A DNA stretch of 64,000 nt from contig NC_092659.1 of assembly GCF_032118995.1 (NCBI RefSeq), positions 13,510,177-13,574,176 on the forward strand, read 5' to 3'. The notes beneath the pieces are model-generated. The model was not told the DNA's origin, did no database searches, and was given only the letters and a program-made list of their open reading frames with translations. Below, piece after piece: positions 47,290 to 58,235 of this stretch. How positions within the stretch are numbered: the first letter of the stretch is position 1; every line of letters starts with the position of its first letter. Source of the DNA: Asterias amurensis (taxonomy: Eukaryota; Echinodermata; Asteroidea; Forcipulatida; Asteriidae). A program made the translations under genes and the position numbers.

Positions 47290-49583
47290 GTAACCGAAGA
47301 ACAGGTCTAGTCAAGACGGATGGGAGGAGAACACTTGCCCTTGGAAAGAGTCTTTACATGTCAGGACACATCCGTGCGCTCCAGCATGGCGTCAGCTCCA
47401 ATCTTTGCTACTGCTTTGTTCGTGGGAAGGTTAGTATCTATGATCAGTTGCGCAATGGTTTCAAAAATACTGGAAAAGCACTGACAAACCATTTGTATAA
47501 AAATATCCCTGTTTTTTATACTTTTTTAGGTAATACCACAAGTTAAAACTTCAGAGCCAACCTATTTTACATGGGTAGTGCTGCATAAAGAGACAGGACA
47601 GGTTTGCACAGCTGAATGCACGTGTTGCGTTGGGTAAGAATATAAATAGTTATTTTATTTCTGAGCGTGTAGGTTTGTTGTACTATGGAAAAATATAAAA
47701 TGGCAGTGATTGATTTATCAAGCTTGTAGACGCTTTGAGCAGACATTTTCTTTAATAAAGATGGCAATTCACAGTAAATGAAGACTTTGTTGTTGGAAAA
47801 AATTAAAACCGTCCATATTTTCTTTTAAAGGCTGTTCCTGCATGAATGTGGCACGTTGCCCCCAGATTATGCTGCCCTTGTACTTTATGTCATTTTCATT
47901 TTAATCATTAACATGTTTACAACTATGTGTAGCTGCATAATGCATCAAGTGTTCAATCTTTTATACTTAATTGTGTAACATTGTTTTTAATTATTCATAC
48001 AGCATCCAAGCAACTTGCAAGCACATAGCTGGGCTGCTGTTTGCTGTTGTGGAGTCGGTGGAGGAAGGGAGGAACGTTTCCTGCACATCACAAAGACAGA
48101 CATGGGGACGAGCACCTAAGAAGGGCGATCATCCACGACGCAGAGTTTGCCAAAAACATCAAGATTATTGGCTTGAAGGCTGACATTACTCAACAGCTGG
48201 TTGAGAGCAACCGAACATATCGGTCTAGCCTTGCTCAAGGCAGTCGCATTATTCGCTCCGAAAAGACGCAGCTGTAAACCCACCCGCCGTATACCCTGTG
48301 CATGGTGTGTGCGATCACACCGAATGACCCACCCGTATACACACTGTCACATCGCACGAATACTGTTCACACAAGTCATCGCACTCGTACACCACTAACC
48401 GCATGCGGAGGCCGTCAGGCCGACAGCCTTGTCGGGTCTGTATCTTCCCGTTTTAATGTGTTGTATTGAAAAAATTCCAATAGTGGACGAAATTGGGGGG
48501 GCTCTAGGATATGCTAGTATGCAGCTCATGAATATGTATATCGTTCGTCAGACCTATCAGACAACACAGGATGTGAGGCAAATGAATTATTCATGTTGAC
48601 GTCCAATCACGCACTTCCCTTATCACGACCTTTGGACCCTATCATGCGTCCGTGGTGGTGGTGTGTGAGGTAAACATGTCTCGTCTTTCGCGGGCATTAT
48701 GGTAATGAGCTGACCGTGGGAACTCTTCGCTTATTATAGTAATGAGGTCAGTGGCTTCAACACAGATCCTACAAGGCTGTCGGCCTGACGGTCTCCGCAT
48801 GCGGATAGTGTACGGGGGCATCGTGTCGTGCGATGTTACGCACAGTGAATACGGGTGGGTTTTACGCACAGTGAATACGGGTGGGTTTTTATACAGCGGC
48901 GGTCTTTTTTCGGAGTGAATAATTCGACTGCCTTGAGCAAGGCTAATATCGGTCAGAGTTGGATTCTCGCACCACAGCTTATCGAGTGCATAGGCCACTC
49001 TCAACATTGTCAACTAAGAAGGGCAGTTGCCTCACTAAGGAGAATGGGGTTCTTCAACTGGAGTCAGGGAGTCAGGTGCAAGTACAAATGTGGTGTACAG
49101 GATACAAGTGGAGTGATTTTGTTGTGCGAACTGTGACGAGTCTAACAACATATATGTCGAGCGTATATACTGTTTGACGAGGAGTATATAGATAACATTA
49201 AGCCAAAACTGTATACTTTTTTGTAAAAGTTGTAGCTGAGCTCTCAAGTGGGGCCATCCACAAAGTGGTTATTGATAATTCTGTCTGTAAAGTGATGCAG
49301 TCGATTCTAGGTTGTATCGAGAAGAGTGGGCCATCACCAAGTACTGAATATGTGCCTTATCCTTGTGGGGTTTGTAACGAGGAATGTGAGAATGATCCGG
49401 GAGATGATGGCCGTAGCAGTGAGTATTGTCTGTGATGTGTGTAGCCGCTGATTTCACTACTGCTGTGTAGGAATTAATGGATCAGAAGGATTCCTGAAGA
49501 AAAGGAAATCGGCATGGAAGTGCGGTGCATGCAACTCCAAAACAAAGGGCAAGAAAAGGAAAAAGCAGTCAAGGGCTACTTAA
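47290..49583 (+). pseudogene. SWIM-YqaJ-PHD protein gene remnant, ISL2EU-like
   Basis: Exons 47290-47429 (ALGKSLYMSGHIRALQHG, CYCFVRGK) and 47530-47633 (VIPQVKTSEPTYFTWVVLHK, CTAECTCCVG) splice in frame to one starting at 48003 (IQATCKHIAGLLFAVVE). Together they make a SWIM zinc site CxC-x7-CxH (CTCCVGIQATCKH). The frame breaks near 48118 by one base. A YqaJ-type C-terminal piece follows at about 49000-49220 in broken frames (VLQLESGSQVQVQMWCTGYK, WSDFVVRT, YVERIY). A PHD-like end follows (YPCGVCNEECENDPGDDGRS at 49350-49410; WKCGACNSKTKGKKRKKQ to 49583). The nuclease core is missing. An AATAAA lies near 49984. Start exon not found. Confidence 0.7.
48214..48960. repeat. Inverted repeat block inside the YqaJ remnant
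   Basis: Arms about 48214-48440 and 48768-48960 share, inverted, GCCTTGCTCAAGGCAGTCG, ATTATTCGCTCCGAAAA, CCGCATGCGGA and GGCCGACAGCCTTGT. A 330-bp spacer separates them. The left arm runs straight on from coding sequence (TYRSSLAQGSRIIRSEK), and the right arm encodes a matching peptide on the minus strand. Confidence 0.75.
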
Positions 49584-50542
49584 GTTGCTTATGTTGAAGA
49601 CCAGCCCACCCCCTCTTAAAATACCCCCCCCCCCCCCCCACTGAAAAAGAAAAAGGGCCTCAGGGAAACAGAACAAAATACAGCAAGAAGTATAAAATAC
49701 ATGCCTTTACAAATTCACTGCCGACAAGATAAATTTATTCAGTATAAGATTGTACAAACCAAAAGTATACTCTTAAATTACTGCACGTTTTGGTTGTCAT
49801 GTAACAACTGTTTTTGTAGCCACAAAAATTGTTTGTACTGGGGAAGTAGCAGATATGTAATTACAATGCGATGTTGTTTATGTAACCTTTTGCCAAGTTC
49901 ATGTCATATCACATGTAAATACTTTCGTTTCCATCAATGTAATGCTGATTTTTAGACAAGATTACTTGTACAAGAAAATATACAATAAAAGTCACATGTA
50001 AAGCTTCTGTTATATACAGTGCCTACTCGTTGAAAAAATTAACAACACAAGTTATTATTTTTATTATTGATTGGTTGGTTTATTTCACAAGAAAATTAAA
50101 AGTGTTAAATATAAGTAAGTAAAAAATGTACAACATTTTTGTACAACAGTTAGAACATTTTCTGAATTGAGTTTTATTTTAATACAACATTAAGAAAATT
50201 TAAAAATGTTAATATAATTAAGTAAAAAATGTACAACATTTTTGTATAACAGTAAAAAATGAACAACATTTTTGTACAACAGTTAGAACATTTTCTTCAA
50301 AATTCCTCCCTGTTTTGGACAAAAAGAAACACAATTTCTTGTCATTTATTTGTAGAATTTCTTTTTACAAACAGTGGGCCTGCAACAATTTTTCGTATTA
50401 TTTTAATTATAATTTTTACCGATCATATCTAAGGCACTTGGAATGTATACATGTAGGCCAATGACATTTATTATTTGTTTTCTTTCGCATGCAGCGAAAG
50501 AATGAACAAAGACTAACTTAAGAAAAAGTTAACTGAACCTCA
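49584..50542. other. Interval between the two convergent ISL2EU-like genes
   Basis: Contains a C run at 49625-49639, an AATAAA near 49984, and two to three copies of AAAAAATGTACAACATTTTT at 50120-50290. No gene is seen. Confidence 0.5.
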
Positions 50543-51630
50543 TTACTTTGAAGTCGTTAAAGTTGTTTTCTTTGAAGTCAAAGGGACAAGATTTGGCTGA
50601 AGGTTGACTATAGCAGCACATACTACAAGGGCTGATTCCATGAGATCAATCATATTTAATGGAATTGGCCCTTGCAGTATAGAAAACTCCTTTAGTCTTC
50701 CAATTGCCCTCTCAACATGTATATGCGCGCATTGGCAACGGTCTTGGTCTTTGTGTCCTCCGACTCCGTAAACTGGGACGTACTGGTCGTTGTTCGCTTG
50801 AAAGGAGGAATGACAAGTTCCACTTGCTTGTGCAGCAACAGTTCTTGAATGTTGAAGCCCAGGTCGGCCATGAGAATGTCATTGGGCTCCAAGCGATCTA
50901 CGAGGTTAGTCATCTTGACAATTTTCTTATCAGATGTGTTGCCTCCCACTGGTCTTGAAACCACTGGTCTTGAAACAAAAGAGATTGTGCCCCCTGGTGT
51001 AATACCAACAAGGCACTTCAGTGTTGGTCTTGACTTGTACTGGCTGTACACTTGCGAGTTAGATTTAGCTAGGGATGGTCGCTCTATTTGGATCTCGGTG
51101 CAATCTATATTGCAGCGCACTACTCCCTTGTACTTGTGGAAGCATTGAGGGTAGAACTTGTACATATCTTCTTTGCTGGGCCAGTCAATGAAACCTTTAA
51201 GTTCTTTATGTAGGAAATGCAAGCCAAGTTGAAATTATCTGGGACACTATGTACTCCAAAGCGAAAGGCCAGGTCTTGCTGTCTCAGATTCAGACGAAGC
51301 TTCATGAGGGTCATCAAAAGTTCGTCCTTTAAATCTGTTGACCTCTTCCGCCCTGGTCTGTCATTGTTGTTGATTTGATAGGCTTTATCTTTAGCCGAAG
51401 TTTTGCCTCTGTGGTAGTGCATTTTTTTGCATGCAATTTACCTCGCCAAACAACCAATCAAAGATCTGGAAATTTGGCAGTCCAGTATATAGCTTGATAA
51501 GTTCATTTGAATGGCAAATGTCTCCAAACGAAAAGTGGTGTTTGGCTGTTGATTTGACTTCAGTTTCAAGTCTTTCCCTGTCAACCAAGTTTGTGCATAG
51601 GCCGCCTCTGCCGTTTTTGAGTATAAGCAC
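50543..51630 (-). pseudogene. DDE_Tnp_4-type transposase, frameshifted
   Basis: Pieces in order: HSNELIKLYTGLPNFQIFDW (51630-51430), a helix-turn-helix block STDLKDELLMTLMKLRLNLR then QQDLAFRFGV (51350-51250), then ELKGFIDWP, NIDCTEIQIERP (first Asp), TLKCLVGITPGGTISFVS, ILMADLGF (second Asp; the usual form is MADRGF) and VIPPFKR. The frame then slips at an AT-repeat just before the catalytic Glu block near 50705 and resumes as RLKEFSILQGPIPLNMIDL to the stop at 50543. A 15-bp in-frame duplication (VSRPV twice) is visible near 50960. At least three frameshifts make it inactive. A THAP head would be expected upstream but is not seen before the 51.8-kb array. Confidence 0.8.
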
Positions 51631-51825
51631 AATGGGCCAAGTATTTCTCGCAAAATGCTGTGGAGCAGAAAATGTTTATTACTTTTTAAAACTTACACCT
51701 TTGCTAGGCAGAAATTAACTGGGGCACCACCGTACAATGCAAACTGGGCTGGTAGTCTAATTTCTGCTATAAGCATAATATGCAAACAAGTTTGTGTTCT
51801 TTCTTTTGAGCCCTGTCGTTACAAT

Positions 51826-52690
51826 ACCAATATCGGTCCGCTGTCTTTTCTCGGTTCTTGAGCGGCATGCCTCTGGTGGTATGCCAGTGGTTGCCAATGT
51901 CGGTCTGCTGTCGGTTTTTGGGCGGCATGCCTCTGTTGGTTTGTGGTATGTCGGTCCGCTGTCGGTTCTTGAGCGGCATGCCTCTGGTGGTATGCCAGTG
52001 GTTACCGATGTCGTTCCGCTGTCGGTTCTTGGGCGGCATGCCTCTGGTGGTATGCCAGTGGTTGTTGATGTAGGTCCGCTGTCGGTTTTCGAGCGGCATG
52101 CCTCTGCTGGTATGCCAGTGGTTGTCGATGTCGGTCCGCTGTCGGTTCTTGAGCGGCATGCCTCTGGTGGTATGCCAGTGGTTGCGGACGTCGGTCCGCT
52201 GTCGGTTCTAGGGCGGCATGCCTCTGCTGGTATACCAGTGGTTCCCGATATCGGTCCGTTGTCGGTTCTTGGGCGGCATGCCTCTGATGGTATACCAGTG
52301 GTTGCCGAGGTCGGTCCACTGTTGGTTCTTTGGCGGCATGCCGCTGGTATACCAGTGGTTGCTGATGTCGGTCCGTTGTCGGTTCTTGGGCAGCATGCCT
52401 CTGGTGGTATACTAGTGGTTGCCGAAGCCGGTCCGCTGTCGGTTCTTGGGCGGCATGCCTCTGCTGGTATACCAGTGGTTGCCGATGTCGGTCCGCTATC
52501 GGTTCTTGAACGGCATACCTTTGGTGGTATGCCAGTGGTTGCCGATGTCGGTCCGCTGTCGGTTCTTGGGCGGCATGCCTCTGGTGGTATGCAGTGGTTG
52601 CCGAAGCCGGTCCGCTGTCGGTTCTTTGGCGGCGTGCCTCTGCTGGTATACCAGTGGTTGCCGATGTCGGTCCGTTGTCGGTTCTTGGAA
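51826..52690. repeat. 60-bp satellite, ~14 units
   Basis: Unit GTCGGTCCGCTGTCGGTTCT, TGGGCGGCATGCCTCTGGTG, GTATGCCAGTGGTTGCCGAT. It is a multiple of 3, so the 313-codon open frame (GPLSVLGRHASGGMPVV repeated) is not a gene. Related degenerate units recur at 54240-54560. Confidence 0.92.
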
Positions 52691-52920
52691 ATCTGCAGTC
52701 ATGGTTTTATTTTATTTTATTGGTTAAATTTTTAATTAATAATTAGCAAATGAAAGTATTGAAAGAAGTGTTGAGGCCCAAAACATTTTTTTTCTGAGAG
52801 AATTTAGAAAAGAAACTGAACAATAAATCATTTAGTTTCCCAATTACACCAAAATTGTTGCATATTAACTTCGAGTTTGGACTGCTATTTGTATCCGGCT
52901 ATAAATTTGCATATCGAGGT
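52691..52920. other. AT-rich spacer between arrays
   Basis: Nothing recognised. Confidence 0.4.
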
Positions 52921-52924
52921 CAAC

Positions 52925-54180
52925 CTAAGGCAACGTTGACACCTGACCAAAATATGACGTCTATTAGACGTCATACTTTGGTCAGAAACTATAACTACAT
53001 TATATCAGCGCCAAATTGATGTCAAAAGTTGACCTTAAAGTGACATTTTACTGATGTCAGTAAATTGACGCCAAATTTACATCACGGGATGACCTTATAA
53101 AATGGACGTTGTATTAACGACGTACCAGCATTTTACTCTATCTTAACATGACCAAAATATGACGTATAACTATTTACTTAATTCCGACGCTAATTGATGT
53201 CAAAAGTTGACAATTAAATGATATTTAACTGATATCAATAATTAGACGCCAAATTGACATCACAGCTTGACCAAAAATGATGTTGTATTAATGTCAGCAT
53301 AATGACTCAAACATTACATCTCAACGTGACCAAAATATTAAGTCTAACTAACTATTTAGTTCGTACGCCAAATTGATGTCAAAAGTTGACCATTAAATGA
53401 CGTTTTACTGATGGCAATAATTTGACGCCAAAATGACATCGCAGTTGACCTTAATATGACGTTATTTTAATGTCCGCGTTTGACTCCAAAATAACATCTA
53501 AACATGACCAAAATATGACGTCTAATTAACTACAATATTTCGACGCTAAACTGATGTCAAAAATTTACCATTAAATGACGTTTTACTGATGTCAATAATT
53601 TGACGCCAAAATGACATCGCAGGTTGACCTTAATATGACGTTATTTTAACGTCCGCGTTTGACTCCAAAATAACATCTAAACATGACCAAAATATGACGT
53701 CTAACTAACTACAATATTTCGACGCTAAACTGATTAAATGACGTTATATTGATGTCAATAATTGGTCGCAAAAATGACATCGCAGGTTAACCATAATATG
53801 ACGTTGCAAAAACGTCAGCATAATGACTTCAAAATGACATCTAAACATGACTTAAATATGACGTCTAACTAACTACAATATTTCGACGCTAAACTGATGT
53901 CAAAATTTGACCATTAAATGACGTTATATTGATGTCAATAATTGGTCGCCAAAATGACATCGCAGGTGGACCTTAATATGACGTTGCAAAAACGTCAGCA
54001 TTATGACTTCAAAATGACATCTACACATGACCAAATAACGACGTTTAAATAACGTCAATAGTTTCACACCTCACTGACGTGACGTCTCAATTTGACAACA
54101 GTTTGACTTCTTTCTGACGTCAAAATTTAAACACCAACCTGAACGTCATAGGTTGACCAAAATATGACGTCACACAAACG
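52925..54180. repeat. ~180-bp array rich in TGACGT / TGATGTCA
   Basis: Units share ATGACCAAAATATGACGTCT, TTCGACGCTAAACTGATGTC, TTTGACGCCAAAATGACATC and GCAGGTTGACCTTAATATG; the clearest period is 53505 to 53685. More than twenty GACGT words are present, several in full TGACGTCA form. Flanked on both sides by the 60-bp family, so the three may form one element. Confidence 0.8.
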
Positions 54181-54239
54181 TCAGGCACCGACGGCGACCT
54201 TCACCGACCTAAATTGACCCTTTTTAATGTCAGCCCGAC

Positions 54240-54565
54240 GTCGGTATGCTGTGTGAGCTGGTGGTATACCAGTGGTTACCGATGTCGGTCCGCTGTCGGT
54301 TCTTGGGCGGCATGCCTCTGGTGATACGCCGCGTGGTTGCCGATGTCGGTCCGCTAGTAGAGGTTTCGAAGCGGCACGCCGCGCAGCTGTCTGCCACTTG
54401 GCTACCAGTCGCGGACCGTCGTTGGTTTTAGGTCGGCGTACCGCCAAGCGTAAGCCGCTTGGCTACCACTAGCGAACCGCTGTCGGTATTAGGTCGGCTT
54501 GCCGATGCCGACCGGCCGCCCATCAGCCACCATCTGCCACTGGCGGTCTGACGGCGGCTTGCGGA
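54240..54565. repeat. Degenerate 60-bp units
   Basis: GTTACCGATGTCGGTCCGCT and TTGGGCGGCATGCCTCTGGT match the array at 51.8-52.7 kb; later units decay into GC-rich variants. They end where the duplicated CMC4 5' flank begins (54583). Confidence 0.7.
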
Positions 54566-54582
54566 CTGGGACTCTATACTAG

Positions 54583-55450
54583 TGATGCAGCAAACAAGTG
54601 CTGGAGGTGAAGAAGTTCGCTGTTCGTTTCAAGACAGGTGAGAAAGGATGAAACAAATTTAGCACAATTATTATACAATGTATTTGTAATATAAATGTCA
54701 GACCATGGGTCAGACTCTGTAGTACAGTTGGATAATTTTCCGCACGTCGCCACCAATTTATCCGCCGTTAATTAACTCCAAAATCACACACGCCCACAAA
54801 CAAAAAAATCAACAAGAGAGAAATAATTAGCAATGAGCGCCCTCTATTGACAACCAATGTATGAAACCCGGTCTCCTGCTCGAAAACTTGAACTCGTATC
54901 CTTGTAACCTGACTAATGTGTGTTGTGTCATTTCCATGGTTGTGTCGACTGCATGCTCCGACTGCGTACTATACAATCACACACAATCGATCACAGTCGT
55001 GTAAATTTCTGTCAAGACAACATCGCTCCCAAGACCGGCCTGATGCCTCGAAAGCAGGATCCCTGTCAAAAACAGGCGTGCGATATTCAGAAGTGCTTAC
55101 AAGGTAAAAACTGGTCAGGTACGGCGGGTTCATATTAGTACTTTGATTTTGAACAAGGGGTAGCCCCACTTGTGTGTGGTCAAGGGCTGGCTGAGCTTTT
55201 GGCCACACAGTTACAGTCCCACACAAGTTGGGCTAACGGGGGGGGGGGGGGGGGGAGGGCAAGCATGTGGCAAGGCCAGGGAGCCGTCGGTAGAATCTAA
55301 AAAAAAAATGAAGAAAGAAGTATTATTTGCAATTTGTTTTACTGAAGCATGAATAATACAAGATTTAAAAACAAATTTTAAGTGAAGTTAAAACTAATTT
55401 TGGAACAGAAAATCCAAAAATGACAGTGAGTTATCCCTATTTCAGCATCC
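54583..55450. repeat. Segmental duplication block (partner 15788-16585)
   Basis: Carries CMC4 exon 1 and its 5' flank. The AADAC-like exon 1 expected on the other side is absent; the satellite element abuts instead. A G-run insertion (55230-55254) lies inside. Confidence 0.75.
55043..55103 (+). CDS. CMC4: CMC4 exon 1
   Basis: 61 nt; the ATG is followed by CCTCGAAAGCAGGATCCCTG. Ends one base into codon 21. Confidence 0.9.
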
Positions 55451-58235
55451 ACGGCTCCGGATGTGTGGTGTGCAAGACGTCGAAAGTAAAGTACTCGGTC
55501 AACAACTCAGTCCCAAGTCAACTCGGTCCCAAGTCAACTCGGTCGCAAGTCAACTCGGGTCCCAAGTCAACTGGGTCCAAAGTCAACTGGGTCCTTTGAC
55601 AAACCTAAATGTTTTTAAAATTATTTTATTGGTACTAATTTGTGTAACTTGATAATTATGTTCGTGTAAGTTTACTTGTTGCATGCATGGAGTGGGGGAA
55701 GAACTAGTACTAGTAGTAGCTATTTCTTCCTCCATGATTGTTGAGAGCCATACAAAAAACAATAGGGCTTACTCTGGTTGAAATTAAAGAAACATTTTAA
55801 CTCATTGTTTTTCAGTTTCGCCCAACACAATTATGAGTATAATTCAAAAGTGAAACAAACACAATGTTGAATATAGAAACAAATGGGACACTATTGAAGG
55901 CATTGAATAACCCTGGAGAAAGGGCATTAGTTATATTTTTTCCAATTCAAAGAACAACTTTCCGTCAACCATACGGACGTAGTTGACTTGGGACCAAGTT
56001 GATTTGGGACCGAGTTGATTCGGGACCGAATGAGTTGTCTAGGACCGAGTTGGCTTGGAGTTGGCTTGGACTGAGTTGACTCATAAGCTTGTTGTTTCGC
56101 TAAGATTAAAGAAGTTCGTAATCACTGTTCACTGTTTTTGATATTGTGCATATATTATAAGCAATATCTTGATAAAAACATCGTATTTTTAAAATCTCTA
56201 ATAAATCGTTGTCAATCTCTATGAAGTTTTGGGAAACATTGCTTCAAGATCAAAAGGTAAATTTTAGTTATAAAAATTAATCCACACATCTGCTTGCGAA
56301 AATGGCGACTGCAGATAGTTGCAGCATCCCGGCTCTGTTGGACCTGCACTCAACTGTGCCAAGTCTCATCTTCATTTGTGTTTTCTGATAGCATTTTATG
56401 CATTATTAATTTGGAGTTGGTCCCCTGTCCATGCTCCCAATACTGAATTTTAGGATGCTTAATACTACTATATCTCAAAATCTAAATGGTATTGACCCTT
56501 TATTCTTGTGTATGTACCTGTGTACTGGGTTACCTTTACCTTCTGTACAAGAGTGGAGCAAATTGATGTTAACTTGGAAAATTGTCAGGTCTGAAGTTTT
56601 GGTTGGCAATTTATAATCGGTCGTATATTGCAATTTAAAATTAGATATCCGAACACATGTGATCAGATTTTTAGTCAAAATCTTTCCAAATTTTTCATGG
56701 ACCTGCACGCTTCGGATTAATATGCAGGCACTTTACCAACTGAGCTATCTAACCCCAAGGTTGGCAGATGGTGGTCTCTCTATTTGTCTCCAGTATTATC
56801 TTTATTTTCTTTATTTTAATTCGGAAGGAGTTTATGATTTTGCTGTCTAAAAATCATTGTTTGGGGTTGAACAAGGAATAATTTACTAGAGGAGGAATTT
56901 GAACCTGCACGCTTCGGATATGCAGGCACTCTACCGATTGAGCTATCTAACCCCAGTGTTGACGGATGGTGGTCTCCCTATTTATCAGTATTATCTTTGT
57001 CCGGGGTTCAAGTCGGAAGGAGTTCAAACTGTTACTGCTGTGCAGCCAGGGATCCCACCCAAGTTTACGATACAAGCTGGCAAGTGGCAGCAGAGGGATC
57101 AATCATAATAAGGGGATGCAATATTAATATCTAATTTCAAATTTCAAGTAATAAACCACTTAAAGGAACACGTTGCCTTGGATCGGACGAGTTGGTCAAA
57201 ACAAAAGCGTTTGTAACCGTTTTTTTTTAAATGCATATGGTTGGAAAGATGTTTTAAAAGTAGAATACAATGATCTACACAAGTTTGCCTCAAAATTGCG
57301 TGGTTTTCCTTCTACTGTGCGAACTAACATGGTCGGCCATTTATGGGAGTCAAAATTTTGACCCCCATAAATGGCCGACGTGTTAGTCGACGAGGTAAAA
57401 GGAAAACCACGCAATTTCGAGGCATGTTTGTGTGGATCATTGTATTCTACTTTTACAACATCTTTCTACCCATATGCATTTTATAAAAAACGGTTACAAA
57501 CGCTTTTCAAAGACCAACTCGACCGATCCAAGGCAACGTGTTCCTATAAGAGAAACTGAAAGACTGGGCAAATGTTAAAATATTATTTAACTGGACCTGC
57601 ATTGACGTCATACAGCCGCCATTATGAAATCGAAGATGAAACGATCGAAACAAATTTGTTCCCGTAGCGTACAGGACTGGCCCATGGGCAAAATCCTTTG
57701 ACCTCTAAGCCAGGGCGCTCTTCTCCAATGACCTCATGGTCTCAAGGATATAATGACTAGAGTGGGACTTTAACTAAACCTGCAATCCCTGGATTAATAT
57801 GCCGGTGTCCCAGGGAATTCTGTCCCAGGGAAATTAACGTGGGCTGTGGGAGGATGACTCGAAAGAGTGCACTATTGGAAGTACATGCAATGTAGTTAAA
57901 TAATTGTACACAGTTTGGCCGTAAGGGGGGACCGAATCTCCGGCGGGACAGAGTCTCCAGCCACACCGGCACTCTACTGTCTAGCCCACCATTGGTTGCT
58001 CCTGTTTAAGTTTTTGCTTCCCCCTTCTGCAAAATAAGAAATTATTAATTTACTTTGTGAAATTTCATTGGCCATTTCTCAACTGATATTCTCATTCACA
58101 GCTCACAAGTACATTGAGAGCTCCTGCACTGATGTCATCCGAGAGATGGAGAAATGTTGCGAGAGAATTGGGCCAGGAGAAGAATCAGTCTGCTGCTCTG
58201 GATTTAGGAAGAAAGAGACAGCACCCGTGACTTAA
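55043..58235 (+). CDS. CMC4: CMC4-like twin CX9C mitochondrial protein (64 aa), complete
   Basis: Exons 55043-55103 (20 codons plus G; GTAAAA donor) and 58102-58235 (TTCTCATTCACAG acceptor) give a 64-residue protein; human CMC4 (p8MTCP1) has 68. It starts MPRKQDPCQKQACDIQKCLQ and has Cys at 8, 13, 18, 29, 39, 40, 51 and 52, with CTDVIREMEKCC and VCCSGF in exon 2, as in the family. Twin-CX9C proteins are small disulfide-folded helical hairpins of the mitochondrial intermembrane space, imported by the MIA40 route; the exact role of CMC4 is poorly known. The first splice point is the same as in the orphan exon at 16260. It converges on FUNDC1/2 at 62037. Confidence 0.92.
55495..55595. repeat. 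16-bp minisatellite AAGTCAACTCGGTCCC
   Basis: About six imperfect copies in CMC4 intron 1. An inverted, diverged counterpart (GTTGATTTGGGACCGA-type) lies at 55978-56078. Confidence 0.75.
55978..56078. repeat. Inverted partner minisatellite GGGACCGAGTTGA
   Basis: About six diverged copies, reverse complement of the array at 55495-55595. Transcribed together, the two could pair. Confidence 0.65.
56690..56765 (-). repeat. tRNA-like SINE head, copy 1
   Basis: Minus strand GGGGTTAGATAGCTCAGTTG and GCCTGCATATTAATCCGAAG, GCGTGCAGGTCC. It is tRNA-shaped but lacks a clean T arm, so it is a SINE or pseudo-tRNA rather than a working tRNA. Confidence 0.55.
56895..56968 (-). repeat. tRNA-like SINE head, copy 2
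   Basis: Minus strand GTTAGATAGCTCAATCGGTA (A-box-like) and GTGCAGGTTCAAATTCC (B-box-like), about 74 bp. Better preserved than copy 1, about 200 bp away; the intervening body (GATAATACTG, GGAGACCACCATC) is shared. Confidence 0.6.
57174..57545. mobile_element. 372-bp foldback element, AGGAACACGTTGCC family
   Basis: Almost perfectly palindromic over its whole length, with ends AGGAACACGTTGCCTTGGAT and centre at about 57355 (CCATTTATGGG). Short open frames on both arms are by-products. It sits in CMC4 intron 1. Confidence 0.85.
58102..58235 (+). CDS. CMC4: CMC4 exon 2
   Basis: 134 nt encoding AHKYIESSCTDVIREMEKCC, then ERIGPGEESVCCSGF, then a Lys/Thr-rich end and TAA. Too short to appear as an open frame from an ATG. 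Confidence 0.92.

Noticed and set aside
51794..52735. 313-codon frame with 20-residue repeats (GPLSVLGRHASGGMPVV)
   Set aside because: Product of the 60-bp satellite; several other frames and the opposite strand are equally open.
56895..56968. Functional tRNA gene
   Set aside because: A and B boxes are present but a full cloverleaf is not, and the same sequence with a shared body recurs at 56690-56765, as expected of a SINE.
57173..57559. Paired 60-70-codon frames on both arms
   Set aside because: They mirror each other because the element is a palindrome.
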